Source of the DNA: Cepaea nemoralis
Lineage: Eukaryota > Mollusca > Gastropoda > Stylommatophora > Helicidae
Length of the DNA stretch: 64,000 nucleotides
Assembly: GCA_014155875.1 (NCBI GenBank)
Contig: JACEFZ010028293.1
Location: forward strand, 159,501 to 223,500
Direction: 5' to 3'
Shown here piece after piece: positions 33,481 to 43,594 of the stretch. Positions within the stretch are counted from its first letter, which is position 1, and every line of letters begins with the position of its first letter. The position numbers and the translations under genes were made by a program. The notes beneath the pieces are model-generated. The model had not been told where the DNA came from. It was given only the letters and a program-made list of their open reading frames with translations, and did not search any database.

Positions 33481-33669
33481 CTAGTGAATTTTCATTACGA
33501 CAGAAGCTGTGGCTGAAGCACTGTGTCTGGCTTCTCGTTCATTCTGTCTTCGTTCTCTCTCAACTTGTTTTTGTTCTCTCTCAACTTGTTGTTGTTCTTT
33601 CAATTTTGTCTTCAGCAAACTCCTGCAAATCTCTGCTTCAATATATTCTATTAAAGTTGGCATTTTCAT
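33481..33669 (-). CDS. short coiled-coil ORF beside a transposon end
   Basis: 62-codon minus-strand frame: MPTLIEYIEAEICRSLLKTK followed by a Gln/Glu/Arg-rich heptad-like stretch (LKEQQQVEREQKQVERERRQ) and ending ARHSASATASVV. It is not a family I can name. Directly upstream on the same strand (33,700-33,810) is sequence matching one end and interior of the MITE at 47,232-47,398, so the frame may belong to a longer relative of that MITE. The region between is split by a possible very short GT-AG gap. It could also be chance. Confidence 0.4.
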   Translation of the reverse strand: MKMPTLIEYIEAEICRSLLKTKLKEQQQVEREQKQVERERRQNEREARHSASATASVVMKIH

Positions 33670-33809
33670 AATTGTGGATAAGTCAACTGTAAATATAAAG
33701 ACACTGCTGCTTGTCTTTACCTGTTATGTTGCATGAACTTTACAGAGGGTGAATACAAAACTTGGATCTGCAATATGTTCAAACACTGCACAGTCATTAA
33801 AAATACACC

Positions 33810-33826
33810 ATATATATATATATATA

Positions 33827-33907
<81 letters not shown>
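33810..33907. repeat. (TA)n(TG)n microsatellite
   Basis: TA repeat starting precisely at the terminal TACACC of the transposon end at 33,700-33,810, followed by about 16 TG units. Confidence 0.96.
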
Positions 33908-33908
<1 letters not shown>

Positions 33909-34116
33909 GCTTGTCCTTAGCAGGACTTTGGGATCATCCCCATTTTCTAGACAAATTTACATAAGAATTTTGCCATTGCTTTTATGTCTGATACGTCAAT
34001 GTTTAAGTACAACTCCAACTGACCATTCTGTGGTATTTACCCATTTCTCCCCTGTCAGAGCACAAGAAGTTTAAATTCGAGCGAGTTAAACCTCTCGAGA
34101 TGTATATATTTAAATT

Positions 34117-34242
<126 letters not shown>

Positions 34243-34680
34243 GACTCCTAGAATTTTTTCACATCAATCAAACCACGAGTTACCCCACTTCACAATATTT
34301 CAGTGGCTTTGATGCACAATAGAAACCTCTCTCTAAAACCTTCTTTAACACTGGAAACAGACACCAGAATACCCTATGTTATCCTGCGGCATCAGGAACA
34401 CAAGATGCGGGAGTCAACCAGGGGCACGAGATGCCGGAGTCGTTTGGCTTGGCTTTGAATAATTTCCATAGTTTCTGCTTTACTCATACACCTTCCTGCG
34501 TTAATTTCAGTGTTACTCGTACATTTTCCTCGTATAATTTCAGTGTTACTCGTACATCTTCCTGGTATAATTTCAGTGTTACTCGTACATCTGCCTCAAT
34601 ATCCCCTTTGTCATTAAAAAACATATGTTACTTGCATGTCGATTACAGGACGTCACAGTCAACTACAACATTTTGGCAGC

Positions 34681-34890
34681 TTGTAATTTACTAGGCAGTT
34701 TATCCATTTAGCAGTTTGCCATTGCTTTCTGAACGACCGACTCCCATACTATCGAAATCAACGCAAGGCGGTCTGCTCTCAATCGTCCGCAGCTGATATC
34801 GAACCCTCGACTCGATATGTCCGGGAATTGTCCGGGATTTTGGCAACGCGTTCAGTGTCCCGCCCCTAAGCCACAGCGCCAGAGTAGTTA
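34681..34890 (-). repeat. SINE family A, near full length
   Basis: On the minus strand the head has an A-box-like TGGCTTAGGGG and B-box-like GGGTTCGATATC; the body carries gtcggtcgttcagaaagcaa and ggcaaactgctaa. Copy A duplicate: 28,083-28,290. Confidence 0.85.
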
Positions 34891-34977
34891 ACATAAACAA
34901 GTGTAAAATTGGAGCGACATTGATTTGACCAACACAGCTGAGATTGGTTTAAGACATTTACCAAGAGACCGGGGTGT

Positions 34978-35230
34978 CTTTTTGGCGAAGTGGTTAAACC
35001 GCCTGTCTCGTAGTCCGAATGGCGTGGGTTTATTTTCCGACTTAATCATTCATCACAAATCTGTAATGTTTTTGAAAACCCCTGTGGCTCGTTGCTAGAA
35101 CTACGGTGCTTGTGTGCTGTGCGAAGTTGTCAATAGACCGCTCTGCGGAAAGAGACCGAGCCATATAGTACAAAGCCCGTGTTAAGAAATCGATGAGTTT
35201 CCTTTAAAACCCCTGTTTAAAACAAAACAA
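34978..35230 (+). repeat. tRNA-derived SINE, family B
   Basis: The A-box TGGCGAAGTGGTTAAAC is followed by a body shared with 42,482, 54,508 and 55,440 (cctgtggctcgttgctag, ccgctctgcggaaagagacc, gagccatatagtacaaa, and a tail of ttaaaac). Copy A duplicate: 28,376-28,620. Confidence 0.85.
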
Positions 35231-35234
35231 TAGA

Positions 35235-35865
35235 CGGTGAATAGACTAGCATTGATTATTGCAAAGACAATTGAAGGATATTCGATTATTGTGTTGGCTT
35301 TTAATATATATTTTGGAATTAAATTGTACCCTTTCAAACTCTTTATTATGCATTTCTCCTTATGATAGAGAAACCAAGCCAGGTGGGGTTAAACCCCATG
35401 CTAAGAAGTCGAACCTTTCGCATTTAACCCCTCTATTAAGTTATGCTTTAACTCTCTAGTTGCTCGGTCTATGGGTGCCCACTTAGCAAAGGCAGGCATT
35501 CCGGCGCCTGTCACCAATAAATGCGCATGCTTCTGTTTCATTCTTCCCTAGCACTCTTTGGGCTCTGCAGTTAGTAATTCACTTAATGTGAGTGTTTACA
35601 AGCTGTTACTTCATATTACTGCGACATAATTATAGACCGGGACTACACATCGCCCAAGTAGCACTCTGGGCGGAAAAACAGGGCCAGACGGCGAAAATTA
35701 TCCATGAGAGTTGTTTGTGACAGTAGGATTACTAACCGTTTCTAGCAATCTCACTGCTAGCGTTTTTCATTAACAATCACAGGGATGGCTTGTAAAATTA
35801 GTTGCGTGTCCTTTACAGGATATCGCACTCAACTCCAGCATTTATTGGCTCTTTGCGATTATCTT
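35235..35865. other. no assignable feature
   Basis: Unique sequence present in both tandem copies. No coding frame recognised. Confidence 0.4.
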
Positions 35866-35869
35866 GGCA

Positions 35870-36560
35870 ATGTTCATCATCATCAAGTGCCGTGCCGACT
35901 GCCGTAGACGTTCATGACTCTCCACAGATCTCGGTCGTTGGTTTTCTGGATCAACTCTGCCGCTGATATTCCTCCATGCCACCGTCGCAATCCATCCAGC
36001 ATCATTTTTCGTTGTCTGCCTCTGCCTCTCTTCCCATGGATCTTTCAAGTTGTCACGATGTTCTCCAGAGCCTCTCTTCTCATCACATGACCAAAAAAGA
36101 TGTTTGTTTCTTTCTTAATGTTGTATATAATGTTGGCAATGTTATGAGCTGAATATTGAAGAAGGTTGGCTTTTAAAGACGATAAACAAAGAAAATTGAA
36201 ATATTTTGGTCTCTTGAATCTTCACGAAAGCTTGGAGAGAAAAATAATGGAGGGGTGTATGCCTGGGACAAACTAATAAACGTAAACTTGCCAAGACATC
36301 AACAACAGCAGTAAAATTCTGGTGTTGACAGCGATGTCCTGTAAATAGGATATGCACGCACAGAAATATGTCCGGGAATAGAGGAAGAGGAAGGCCAAAG
36401 AGAAGATGGGTGCAGGATGTGGCGGATGATCTACAGATAGGTTTATCGGTCGCGGGACATCTTGCTTATGATCGCGAGGTTTTCAGAAAGGTTGTTATGG
36501 GAGCGAGGTTCTGCAAAAGACATGCTACTGAATTAATGAATGAGTTTGTCATTACATTCT
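35870..36560. repeat. composite LINE C(-)/LINE E(+) block, copy 2
   Basis: Second copy of the 32,700-33,400 composite, with the same SINE A insertion at 36,292-36,367. The plus-strand frame 36,368-36,562 reads MSGNRGRGRPKRRWVQDVAD and GHLAYDREVFRKVVMGARFC, the C-terminus of a LINE polyprotein. Confidence 0.82.
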
Positions 36561-36720
36561 AAACGACCTTCGCTCGTATCATTGTGAAAATCAACGTAAA
36601 GCGACCAAATACCAAATCGCATGTGGCGGACTTCGAACCCGGTATGCCAGGATCGTGAAGCTGCGTTGACTACTCTAAAGCCACACACTTCGACAGACAG
36701 CCGGTAGCCTGCTTATGTCA
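36555..36720 (-). repeat. SINE family A
   Basis: Minus-strand copy with reverse B box (cttcgaacccgg) and body words aaatcaacgtaaagcgacca. Confidence 0.6.
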
Positions 36721-36805
36721 CACGGCGATTGACTGCGACAGCTGTCATGTCATTGCAAAGTTAACAACTTTTTCCAGGCATTGAGGCATATTTGAGTTAT
36801 GGTGC

Positions 36806-37022
36806 TAGCTCCAAATGTTAAAACCAATGGGCACTCGATTGGTGTTGAGCTCAGTATTACATATACGCCTTTACTTCCAAAAACATGTCTTGGTGCTCAT
36901 TTTAGACTGGGCCGACGTAGGAGCTGAGGTTATTATGAGAACAGAATCCCCGCCTTTACGAGGATTCCGACCCATGACCACAGGCAGGCGTGCCAGCCAC
37001 CGTGTCTTAACGGCTCCCAGCT
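36806..37022 (-). repeat. SINE family D
   Basis: The reverse complement carries the family D body (gggcactcgattggtg on the plus strand, tagactgggccgacgtag) and ends in a reverse tRNA-like head (gaggattccgacccatgacc). Confidence 0.65.
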
Positions 37023-37104
37023 AGGTTGTTGGCTTATGGGATAAGGATTGAATCGTCCATATTAGGTCTAACTGAATCTCCCGTGTCACATGGCGATGGT
37101 TATG

Positions 37105-37314
37105 TGATGATGATGATGATGATAATGGTGGTGGTGATGAAGATGATGATGATGATGGTGGTCTTGGTGGTGATGATGATGATGATGATGAGGATGATGA
37201 TGATAGTGGTGGTGGTGGTGGTGGTGGTGGTGGTGGTGGTGGTGGTGGTGGTGGTGGTGGTGTTGGTGGTGAAGATAGTGATGGTGATGATGATGGTGGT
37301 GATGGTGGTAATGG

Positions 37315-37360
<46 letters not shown>

Positions 37361-37362
37361 GG

Positions 37363-37393
<31 letters not shown>

Positions 37394-37410
37394 GGTGATG
37401 ATGATGATGG
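37105..37410. repeat. GAT/GGT triplet microsatellite
   Basis: About 300 bp of mixed ATG and GTG triplets with a pure GGT block at about 37,206-37,262. Confidence 0.97.
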
Positions 37411-37439
37411 AAACATGAACTCAAGGTCGGAACTGATTG

Positions 37440-37726
37440 GTTAGTAAGACAAATAAGATTTAGGGGAGAAAAATAGTTTGGTCATCTAAACAGACTGGTA
37501 TTTCTGGAAAAAAAAAAATTATAATTATTGAGTAATGAGAATTAGGCAAGCGAAGAAGTGGAAGACAACATCGAAGATGCATATAGTATGTGATAGATAA
37601 TTTACACATAACAGCAACACAGACTCGGCAGATGGCTTATGATTGAAAGAAATATCTAAACACTTTTAAGAGAGGGGGCGGGGGTGGTCGGGGGGAGAGA
37701 TATTTCTGCGAGGGATAAGCCACTGA

Positions 37727-37767
<41 letters not shown>

Positions 37768-37768
37768 A
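37440..37768 (+). pseudogene. LINE family E 3' end with (GAT)n tail
   Basis: Decayed C-terminus: in mixed frames the plus strand gives RQAKKWKTTSKMH, a TQTRQMAYD-like stretch, and GAGVVGGRDISARDKPLN immediately followed by a 40-bp TGA/GAT repeat (37,728-37,768). Confidence 0.65.
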
Positions 37769-37904
37769 ATGATAGGAATCTAACGACACGATATCATTGC
37801 GACATTGCAGGTGTCTGCCTGCATATTTTCACAGGTTGAGAGATAAACGCCGTTTGCCCAAGCTGTTGCCACGCAGCGTTCAGACTGAAAGGGTTATTTC
37901 ACCT

Positions 37905-38430
37905 CGTTATCATGTGCCCTGCCGAGTGGCGTTGGCGTTCATGTCTCTCCACAGACCCCGGTCCCTGGTGTTCTGGAGCAATTCTATAAATGATATTCCT
38001 ACATGCGGTCATCTTTGCCCAGCAGTAACCATGCCTCTTCTGTCCGCCTCTGACTCTTCTACCGCTGATCTGTCCGGTTGTCATGAAGTTCGCCAATGCC
38101 TCTTATCTCATTGTATGACAAAATAACACTGTTTTTTCTGACAGTTGTTTAAAAACACATTTCTACTCTCATTAGCCTCTTTCAGACATTTGGTGCTATT
38201 TACTCTGACAGTCAAAGGTATTCGCAGCTTTCGTCTCAGAAACCACACCTCCGCTATCTCCAAACTCATCCCAATGTGTGGTTCACACTTTAATCTTCAC
38301 TGTCATACAGCATAGCAGGCTTCAGATACCTTTAATAATTTCTAATCTTCTTAAATGCAGATTTTGTTTGGCCTATTATGCTTTTAATCTCTGTTACACA
38401 ACTTCTACCTGCGATTATGATTTCTCCCAA
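37905..38430 (-). pseudogene. LINE family C 3' end
   Basis: The reverse complement resembles 48,715-49,300: blocks gccctgccgagtggcgttgg, tctctccacagaccccggtc, ttgtcatgaagttcgcca and tatctcattgtatgac correspond to the family's C-terminal coding region and 3' end. It is heavily decayed and ends where the RTE-like element starts. Confidence 0.7.
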
Positions 38431-38470
38431 ACATATGAATTTAATCTCCCCCGATGGTGTTTCCACCTTG

Positions 38471-38562
38471 TCGTGGTTGGGGAGCTTGAGTTTCTCAATG
38501 ACCCTGAGAGCTATGCCGGCGGTAGCGTAGCTACCAGCAGGGCCTCCCAAGCCGGACAGGTC
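38471..38562 (+). promoter_or_regulatory. structured 5' leader of the RTE-like element
   Basis: Pairings seen by eye: GGTAGC-GTA-GCTACC hairpin (38,521-38,535); TTGGGGAG (38,477-38,484) with CTCCCAA (38,544-38,550), one bulge; GACCCTG (38,500-38,506) with CAGGTC (38,557-38,562), one bulge. The last two cross, giving a pseudoknot. HDV-like self-cleaving ribozymes are known at the 5' ends of some RTE and R2 elements; this leader has a similar topology but I cannot identify the catalytic cytosine. Confidence 0.35.
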
Positions 38563-38734
38563 AAAGGGTAGAGAACAGACAAAGAGAAACACCCTGGTCC
38601 TCCAGGTTGGGGGTTGAAGCGTGGGGTTAACATCCCCACCTTCGTAAAAACCTCTCTTTGTTACGAAACAAATACATGAGCCTCGATATCGGACTGACTT
38701 ATCTGGACAACGACCTTGGAACGTTAAAGGACTT

Positions 38735-39790
38735 TTGAGATTTGGAACATGGAATGTACGGACACTATATCGAGCTGGAGCGGCCGAAGAACTAACCCGG
38801 GAGCTGGTTGAATATCAAATGGATATAACAGCAATTCAAGAAATAAGGTGGCCAGGAGAGGGTACTTTAGCGCAAAATGGAATGATTATAATATATGGAG
38901 GAAACACCCAAAATAAACATGAATTAGGAACAGGATTTGTCATCAAAAAAGAGTTATGGGGGAACGTTTTAAACTTTAAAGCTTTTAATGACAGGATTAG
39001 TAAATTACGAATAAAAGGTAAATGGAAAAATATAACGATGATTAATGTACATGCACCTACTGAAGAGAAAGAAGATGATATTAAAGAAGACTTTTATAAT
39101 GATCTGGAAGATGTCATAGAAGAAACCCCCAAACAGGACATCCTGATTGTGCTGGGAGACTTCAATGCAAAAATAGGTAGAGAGCAAACTAATAAAAAAG
39201 TGGCCGGTATGGAAAGCCTACATACAACTTCAAATGATAATGGATGGAGAGTCATCAACCTGGCAGAAGCCAAAGGACTGCAGATTAGCAGTACCAGACT
39301 ACAAAGAAAGGATATACACAAACAAACTTGGAAATCATGTGACAAGAGAACCTATAATCAAATAGATCACATTTTAATTAACAACAGAAATGCATCAAAC
39401 ATACAGCAAGTCAGAAGTTATAGAGGAGCTGAGTGCCACAGTGACCACTTCCTCGTTGGAGCGAAATTTAAAATAAAACTTAAGAGAGCTTTCTATACTA
39501 AATTACAAAGATTACAACCAACATATAACAGAGAAAAACTACAAGACATTACAGTCAAAGAGAAATTTACAGATGAAATAAAATGTAAACTTGAAACTCT
39601 GCAAAACCCTTCGGAGGAAAGCGTTGACCAAACTTGGGTGAACATCAAGAATACAATTCAATCTACCGCAGAAGAATGTCTCGGTGTGTTAACCACGCAT
39701 AGAAAGAACAGATGGTTCAATCAAAAATGTGAAGAAGCAGTCATTAGGAAGAAGAATGCCAGACATGTATGGTTAAATGACATCAACTAA
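38735..39790 (+). CDS. RTE-like apurinic/apyrimidinic-type endonuclease domain
   Basis: 351 codons, an exonuclease-endonuclease-phosphatase fold that nicks target DNA to prime reverse transcription. Catalytic and metal-binding motifs are all present: N7 in TWNVRTL, E36 in IQEIRW, H106-A-P-T in NVHAPT, D142 and N144 in GDFNAKIG, D211-H in NQIDHILI, and S236-D-H. After about residue 245 comes the linker toward the polymerase (KLKRAFYTKLQRLQ, then NRWFNQKCEEAVIRKKNARH). In relatives the endonuclease and polymerase are one polyprotein of about 950-1,000 residues. Here the frame ends at 39,790 (WLNDIN) while the next overlaps it by 14 bases in the +1 frame, consistent with a single-base change or sequencing error. 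The start ATG at 38,735 precedes the conserved fold core by only a few residues, as in relatives. Confidence 0.93.
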   Translation: MRFGTWNVRTLYRAGAAEELTRELVEYQMDITAIQEIRWPGEGTLAQNGMIIIYGGNTQNKHELGTGFVIKKELWGNVLNFKAFNDRISKLRIKGKWKNITMINVHAPTEEKEDDIKEDFYNDLEDVIEETPKQDILIVLGDFNAKIGREQTNKKVAGMESLHTTSNDNGWRVINLAEAKGLQISSTRLQRKDIHKQTWKSCDKRTYNQIDHILINNRNASNIQQVRSYRGAECHSDHFLVGAKFKIKLKRAFYTKLQRLQPTYNREKLQDITVKEKFTDEIKCKLETLQNPSEESVDQTWVNIKNTIQSTAEECLGVLTTHRKNRWFNQKCEEAVIRKKNARHVWLNDIN

Positions 39791-41651
39791 CATCCAAAAG
39801 GAAGAGCATTATAGAAATGAATGTAAAGAGGCTACAAAAATAGTCCGACAGCAGAAGCGAGAATATATGAGTAATATAATCAAAGATATGGAAACTAATC
39901 ACCAGAAAAATGAATCCAGAAAATTTTTTAAAGAACTGAAGTCAATGAAACGAGGGCACCAACAAAACACATATGGTTTAAAAGACAAAAATGGGAATAT
40001 GATAAATACCAATGAGGAAATGTGCAACACATGGAAAGAATATTTTATTGAATTACTAAATTGTGAAGCTCCAAGTAACATTTTCCCACAGGAAGAGGTT
40101 CTAACATGCGAACCACAAATTGAAGAACCTACATTTGAAGAAATCCTATATGTAATCACACGACTTAAAAACAATAAGGCAACTGGGACTGATGGAATTG
40201 CTGCTGAATTTATAAAGGCAGGTGGCCATGCATTACATCTAAAGCTATACGAACTAATAATAAAAATCTGGAGGACAGAAGAATTACCCCATGACTGGAA
40301 AGAGTCATTATTGATACCTATCTTTAAGAAAGGAGACAAGTTCCAATGTGGAAATTATAGAGGAATATCACTACTGTCCACAAGCTATAAGATACTATCC
40401 GCAGTATTACTAAATAGACTAAAACCATATTCAGAAGACATATTAGGTGACTACCAGGCGGGTTTTAGACAAAACAGATCAACAATAGATCAGATATTTA
40501 TCTTACGACAAATAGCCGAGAAACATTGGGAATATAAAAGAGATCTCCATAACATTTTTGTGGATTTTAAAAAGGCTTATGATAGTGTCCATAGGAATAG
40601 TCTATGGAATGCTATGCAGGAATTTGGAATACCAAGGAAGTTAATCAACATGACCAGACTATGCATGGAAGATACTTATAATATAGTAACATATAAAGGC
40701 AGGAAATCAGACCCCTTCCAAATAACATCTGGCTTGAAACAGGGTGATGCACTATCGCCGCTACTCTTCAATCTGGCTCTAGAGAAAGTTGTAAGGAAGA
40801 TAAAGGAGGAATGTGATATTGGAGGAACATCCAAGCTGCTTGGTTATGCAGATGATATAGATATTATAGGGCAAAGTGAACAAAAGACATTGGAAATATT
40901 GACTCACTTAAAGGAAAAAGCCCAACAGATGGGGCTGGTTATCAACCAAGATAAGACAGAATATATGGTAATTTCAAGAGACGGAATGGCTAAAAACTCT
41001 GGCCACATACAAATAGATAATATGACCATTAAAAGAACGGAAACATACAAATACCTGGGTACAATCTTCAACTGCTCCAACATCATAAGGGAAGAAATAC
41101 AAACTAGAATCAACTCTGGAAATAAGATATACTATGCACTACAACATCTACTAAAATCAAAGGCGCTATCTCGTAACACCAAAATCACAATATACAAAAC
41201 ACTGATCAGACCAGTTGTGCTGTATGGCTCTGAAACCTGGAGTACAACGAAAGGAGACGAAGCCTTGTTACAAACCTTTGAGAACAAAATTTTAAGACGC
41301 ATGTTTGGACCCATTAGGGATACACAAAGTGGAGAGTGGAAAAGAAGAAGTAACAAAGACATTTATGATCTGTTTAAGTCCCCGCTAATCACTGGTATCA
41401 TGAAGGCTAATAGACTACAATGGCTGGGGCATATAGAAAGAATGGAAGATAATAGGGAAACAAAACTCGCTTACACTCAAGAAATAAATGACCGTAGACC
41501 CCGAGGTAGACCAAGAAGACGGTGGAGACATAATACATGTACAGACCTACACGCACTTGGAATCAACGACTGGCAAGAGAAGGTCCACCAGAGAGACGAA
41601 TGGAGACGGATTGTATTTGCAGCAAAGAACCTCAATGGCTCGGAAAGCTGA
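39777..41651 (+). CDS. RTE-like reverse transcriptase domain
   Basis: 624 codons. Linker to residue about 120, then RNA-directed DNA polymerase: NNKATGTDGIAAEFIKAGG, LIPIFKKGDKFQCGNYRGIS, GDYQAGFRQNRSTIDQIF, FVDFKKAYDSV with catalytic D263, GLKQGDALSPLLFNLALE and the active-site box YADD (residues 357-360; bases 40,845-40,856), then the thumb signature ETYKYLGTIF. The C-terminal part has VVLYGSETWS, ENKILRRMFGP, LQWLGHIERM and RPRGRPRRRW, ending AAKNLNGSES at the natural position. No stop interrupts it. The formal ATG at 39,777 is probably not the biological start; the region continues the endonuclease linker. Confidence 0.94.
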   Translation: MTSTNIQKEEHYRNECKEATKIVRQQKREYMSNIIKDMETNHQKNESRKFFKELKSMKRGHQQNTYGLKDKNGNMINTNEEMCNTWKEYFIELLNCEAPSNIFPQEEVLTCEPQIEEPTFEEILYVITRLKNNKATGTDGIAAEFIKAGGHALHLKLYELIIKIWRTEELPHDWKESLLIPIFKKGDKFQCGNYRGISLLSTSYKILSAVLLNRLKPYSEDILGDYQAGFRQNRSTIDQIFILRQIAEKHWEYKRDLHNIFVDFKKAYDSVHRNSLWNAMQEFGIPRKLINMTRLCMEDTYNIVTYKGRKSDPFQITSGLKQGDALSPLLFNLALEKVVRKIKEECDIGGTSKLLGYADDIDIIGQSEQKTLEILTHLKEKAQQMGLVINQDKTEYMVISRDGMAKNSGHIQIDNMTIKRTETYKYLGTIFNCSNIIREEIQTRINSGNKIYYALQHLLKSKALSRNTKITIYKTLIRPVVLYGSETWSTTKGDEALLQTFENKILRRMFGPIRDTQSGEWKRRSNKDIYDLFKSPLITGIMKANRLQWLGHIERMEDNRETKLAYTQEINDRRPRGRPRRRWRHNTCTDLHALGINDWQEKVHQRDEWRRIVFAAKNLNGSES

Positions 41652-41774
41652 AGAAGAAGAAGATATGAATTTAATAACTTAGTATAGCATCTTTCCTTCT
41701 ATTGTAATATGCACTTTGGTGTTATTGTTATCTTTAATAAAATCACTCTTTTTCTTAAACGTCTCATGCTTACT

Positions 41775-41985
41775 GTCTATTGTATACCGCATTCTAAACA
41801 CGGCTGTCCGCGATTTGGAAGCAGACCGCTTTGCGTTGGTTTTTATACAATGGTATGCGTGCCGGTCGTTCAGAAAGCAATGGCAAACTACTGAACGTAA
41901 GCTTGCCAAGAAATCACAAACAACCACAAAATGATGTGGTTGACTGCGACGTCCTGTAAAGGATATACAATTAACTAACTATTGC
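41775..41985 (+). repeat. SINE family A, 3' two-thirds
   Basis: gcgatttggaagcagaccgc, gtgccggtcgttcagaaagc, actactgaacgtaagcttgc, ending gacgtcctgtaaaggatata. One of the best-preserved bodies of the family. Confidence 0.85.
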
Positions 41986-41999
41986 GAGAATGTCCAACA

Positions 42000-42190
42000 G
42001 TTATTGCAGACCCCCTGCGGTTTCACTTCTCAGTAATGTAACATCTGATTGACGAAATTGTTTACATTAGAAATTTCAACTCGTATTCCTGGTCTATCTT
42101 TGGTATTTCTGATTATTATTTCACCATACAGACAGAAGATATCCGGTGACAAAACACATCATTGTCTTATACCTAGGTAATCTCGTTATA
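42000..42190 (-). pseudogene. LINE family C fragment (RT core)
   Basis: The plus strand word agatatccggtgacaaaaca matches 49,552-49,575, where the minus strand encodes the QGCVLSPDLF-like block of the polymerase. Short and decayed. Confidence 0.55.
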
Positions 42191-42227
42191 ATAACCCAGT
42201 TTGGTTCCCATTTTCATGGGCGCAAAA

Positions 42228-42355
42228 ATGTCACATTTGATAATCAAAAACGCGTTGCTGTTTAAAACAATGTCATATTTGATAAACAAAAACTCATTGC
42301 TTTTAAACAAAATAAACGTCATATCGGATAAACAAAAACTCATTACTTTACCGAG
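42228..42355. repeat. approx. 50-bp tandem repeat, 2.5 units
   Basis: gtcacatttgataatcaaaa, gtcatatttgataaacaaaa and gtcatatcggataaacaaaa each start a unit containing actcattgctttt. Confidence 0.7.
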
Positions 42356-42481
42356 GGAAAGAACACATGTGTTTTTCTGCTGCTGGTTTCAAATCTCAGC
42401 CCGACAAGTTGAAGTGTGCCTGAGGTGATTGATACAGAACGCATACCAATGTTTACTTTCATACAAAGTCTGAGTCTCAAA

Positions 42482-42715
42482 GGCGAAGTAGTCAAGTCGT
42501 TTGAAGGTTGTGGGTTCGATTCCGGGCCGCGTCCTTCGGTTCACGAGAGAAATTTTTCGGAGACTCCTGTGGGTCATCGCTAGAGCTACGGAGTTCGTGC
42601 TTTGTGCAAGGCTTTCCACGCTGCGAAAGAGATCGAGCCATATAGGATAAAACCCGGTGCAATGAAGTCGGACTCTGTCGACTTTTAAAGCGACCTTTTT
42701 AAAAATAATACAAAC
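42482..42715 (+). repeat. SINE family B
   Basis: Head ggcgaagtagtcaagtcgtt with B box GGGTTCGATTCC, body shared with 55,440-55,690 over the full length (gccgcgtccttcggttcacg, ggagactcctgtgggtcatc, gagctacggagttcgtgc). Ends cgacttttaaagcgacc. Confidence 0.88.
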
Positions 42716-42849
42716 AACAGCCTATCATCTTTAGTTGCATTGATGGCGGGAGTCATCAGTGTAGGCAAGTGTGCATTATGCTCCAAAAATACCTGATCAG
42801 TTGTTGTACTCATTCATTACGCTCATAGAATTAGAAGACAGATTTAGAG

Positions 42850-43130
42850 ACTAGAGGATGCACTAGACAACATACACATTGACAGACCGGGATTCGAACC
42901 TGTCACCTCCAAATGCTGACAGAGCCTCACTGTAAGAACAAGTGTACAGAAACCTGTGGTGCCATTTCAAATGGTTAGATACGAATTCTGTCCATATTCC
43001 ATAGTTGTAGGTTCGTGTGGATGATATGACCTAGGCTAATTGAAGACATCCTTCTTTAAAGGGTATACATTCGGTCATGCGTCCAAGTACACATGAATGG
43101 TTGATTATATAGTGTTACTATACATTGTTT
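42850..43130. repeat. degenerate SINE heads
   Basis: At 42,885-42,960 the reverse complement has a B box (GGTTCGAATCC) in gacaggttcgaatcccggtc. It is followed by a plus-strand family D-like fragment (gttcgtgtggatgatatgac, ctaggctaattga). Neither forms a full tRNA cloverleaf by eye. Confidence 0.4.
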
Positions 43131-43189
43131 CTCTTATGGGTCCTGGTCACGCAAAGGCAATGAGAATGGTCAAATGTTATATATATTCA

Positions 43190-43590
43190 ACGCTACAATA
43201 ATAAGACGCGGAAGCCTGGACATTGTTAGAAAGTCGAGCACTGGAGATGAGGATGTACAGAAGAATATGGCGTATTTTATGGAAACAAAAACAAACAAAT
43301 ACAGAGGTTCTTGAAAAACTGGGAAGGAAAAGAGAGTTGATGAGATAAATAAAAAAGGCAAGTTAAATATGGCCACGTTAAAAGACACAATACGCTTATT
43401 TAAACCATACTGGAGGGTAAGTTTGAAATCCAGCGAGCAAGAGATAGACAACGATACAAGTTTGAAGATAGGGGATGTTAGGGGATCAAGGGATGTACGA
43501 ACAGCAATCTGACAGAATGTACAGTCAGGGCGAGAGACAGACATTGTTGGAGATACAATGCAGCCAGCCTTCATTGTGCAAACGGTACCT
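43190..43590 (+). pseudogene. RTE-type LINE 3' end (another family)
   Basis: Mixed-frame translation gives a LESRALEMRMYRRIWRILWK-like stretch, KRQVKYGHVKRHNTLI, QRARDRQRYKFEDR and a final RYNAASLHCANGT, the standard RTE-type C-terminal arrangement with an H-V-K-R-H box, a basic stretch and a hydrophobic end. Several frameshifts. Confidence 0.72.
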
Positions 43591-43594
43591 GATT

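Larger units (their letters stand above)
38440..41690 (+). mobile_element. near-intact RTE-like non-LTR retrotransposon
   Basis: The 5' leader begins near 38,440 (cttgtcgtggttggggagct, caatgaccctgagagctatg), a leader type I associate with RTE-like elements of invertebrates. Endonuclease and reverse-transcriptase frames follow, then a gaagaagaagaag tail at about 41,650-41,663. There is no separate ORF1 and no long 3' UTR, as usual for RTE. The low level of decay compared with every other LINE here suggests the youngest insertion in the window. It interrupts or abuts a LINE C end on its left. I could not find a clear target-site duplication. Confidence 0.9.

Noticed and set aside
36984..37020. 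tRNA or snRNA gene near the family D SINE
   Set aside because: Only the reverse head of the SINE; no additional structure seen.
37021..37424. Poly-Ser, poly-His and poly-Met frames
   Set aside because: GAT/GGT triplet microsatellite read in different frames.
42885..42960. tRNA gene on the minus strand
   Set aside because: Has a B box but I cannot draw a full acceptor and anticodon arm; fits a SINE head better.
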